In this document: positions 6,329-6,723 of the stretch, in pieces
Position numbering within the stretch: position 1 is the stretch's first letter
How the letters are laid out: every line of letters starts with the position of its first letter
NCBI GenBank assembly: GCA_003487005.1
Contig: DNFG01000133.1
Span: 1-6,723, forward strand
Length of the DNA: 6,723 nt
Direction of reading: 5' to 3'
Source: Bryobacterales bacterium
Lineage (GTDB): Bacteria; Acidobacteriota; Terriglobia; Bryobacterales; Bryobacteraceae
Translations under genes and position numbers: made by a program
The notes under the pieces: model-generated
Told to the model about the DNA's origin: nothing
What the model saw: only the letters and a program-made list of their open reading frames with translations
The model's database searches: none

Positions 6329-6723
6329 ATGGCTTGCTATATTGCATCGAACAACAACAGGTTTTACGTGGCTCGGGAGACGGGTTACGGGGTGCCGGCG
6401 CCGGTGACGGCGGCGGAGCGGTTTCCGGCCGTGGGGCTGGGGATCCGGGAGGAGCGGGAGGCGGTCCGGCGGCGGGACAAGACGGGGACGCGGACGTACC
6501 AGGGGGTGGCGGCGGAGCTGCGGCGGCGGACTGAGTTTGAGGTGAAGACATACCTGGCGAGCCGGGACGAGGGGGTGGCGAAGCCTCGGTACGGGGCGTT
6601 GCTGGAGTCGGCGCTGGGCGAGAGCGCGGTGGTATCGGCCGGCGGGATGGCGTCGGTGAACGGGCTGGTGATGCAGTTTCAGACCCAGCACGGACTGAGC
6701 GAAGGGATGGCGGTGACGGCGGG
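6329..6723 (+). CDS. Tail tube (major tail) protein, 3' end outside window
   Basis: From the ATG at 6329 the frame stays open to the right edge, giving 131 complete codons without a stop, so the gene is cut by the window. AAGGA (6316-6320) lies eight bases before the start, just after the terminator gene's stop. The translation begins MACYIASNNNRFYVARETGYG. It continues with RFPAVGLGIREEREAVRRRDKTGTRTYQG, then TEFEVKTYL and YGALLESALGE. This matches the usual N-terminus of siphovirus tail tube subunits: an ET-yG motif, a dKTGtR loop, and a LLesALG helix. The protein would polymerise into the hollow tube through which DNA passes. All arginines but one of the 14 visible use CGG. No sheath gene lies before it, favouring a non-contractile tail. 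The partner frame at 6334-6534 is only a shadow. Confidence 0.72.
   Translation, partial: MACYIASNNNRFYVARETGYGVPAPVTAAERFPAVGLGIREEREAVRRRDKTGTRTYQGVAAELRRRTEFEVKTYLASRDEGVAKPRYGALLESALGESAVVSAGGMASVNGLVMQFQTQHGLSEGMAVTA

Noticed and set aside
6334..6534. A 66-aa Gly-rich frame near the right edge
   Set aside because: It is an out-of-frame shadow of the tail tube gene, which has the better start, ribosome binding site and recognisable protein pattern.

Overview
The window is a stretch of the structural (virion morphogenesis) region of a tailed double-stranded DNA bacteriophage or prophage. Nine genes lie head to tail on the + strand, with no gene supported on the - strand. DNA is GC-rich and codons end overwhelmingly in G (CGG, GCG, CTG, GTG, GAG). 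Strong purine-rich ribosome binding sites point to a GC-rich bacterial host. The codon style resembles soil Acidobacteriota, but that is only a guess. Nothing here (integrase, att site, host gene) shows whether it is integrated or a free phage.

Layout: (1) bases 1-1632, packaging: the 3' end of a small-terminase-like gene overlaps a complete terminase large subunit with visible ATPase and nuclease motifs. (2) 1650-3023, portal. (3) 3024-3150, a 127-base non-coding spacer of clearly different composition, holding a hairpin. (4) 3151-4648, scaffold then a P22-type major coat protein. (5) 4649-4737, a spacer with a strong GC-rich hairpin. (6) 4738-5058, an unrecognised 106-aa protein. (7) 5078-6314, a head-tail connector carrying a C-terminal Ig/fibronectin-like domain, then a tail terminator-like protein. 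(8) 6329 to the right edge, the start of a tail tube gene that runs out of the window.

How the parts work together: scaffold and coat build a procapsid on the portal; the terminase docks on the portal and pumps DNA in; connector and terminator close the neck and join it to the tail tube. A tail terminator followed directly by a tail tube gene, with no sheath gene between, favours a siphovirus-type non-contractile tail. No maturation protease gene and no MuF-type minor head gene is present between portal and coat.

I found no defence system, RNA gene, CRISPR array or insertion sequence. The most interesting items are the Ig-like domain fused to the connector, the two hairpin-bearing spacers flanking the scaffold-coat pair, and the unknown gene after the coat gene. 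This reads as a divergent but conventional phage head-neck module, not an undescribed kind of system.
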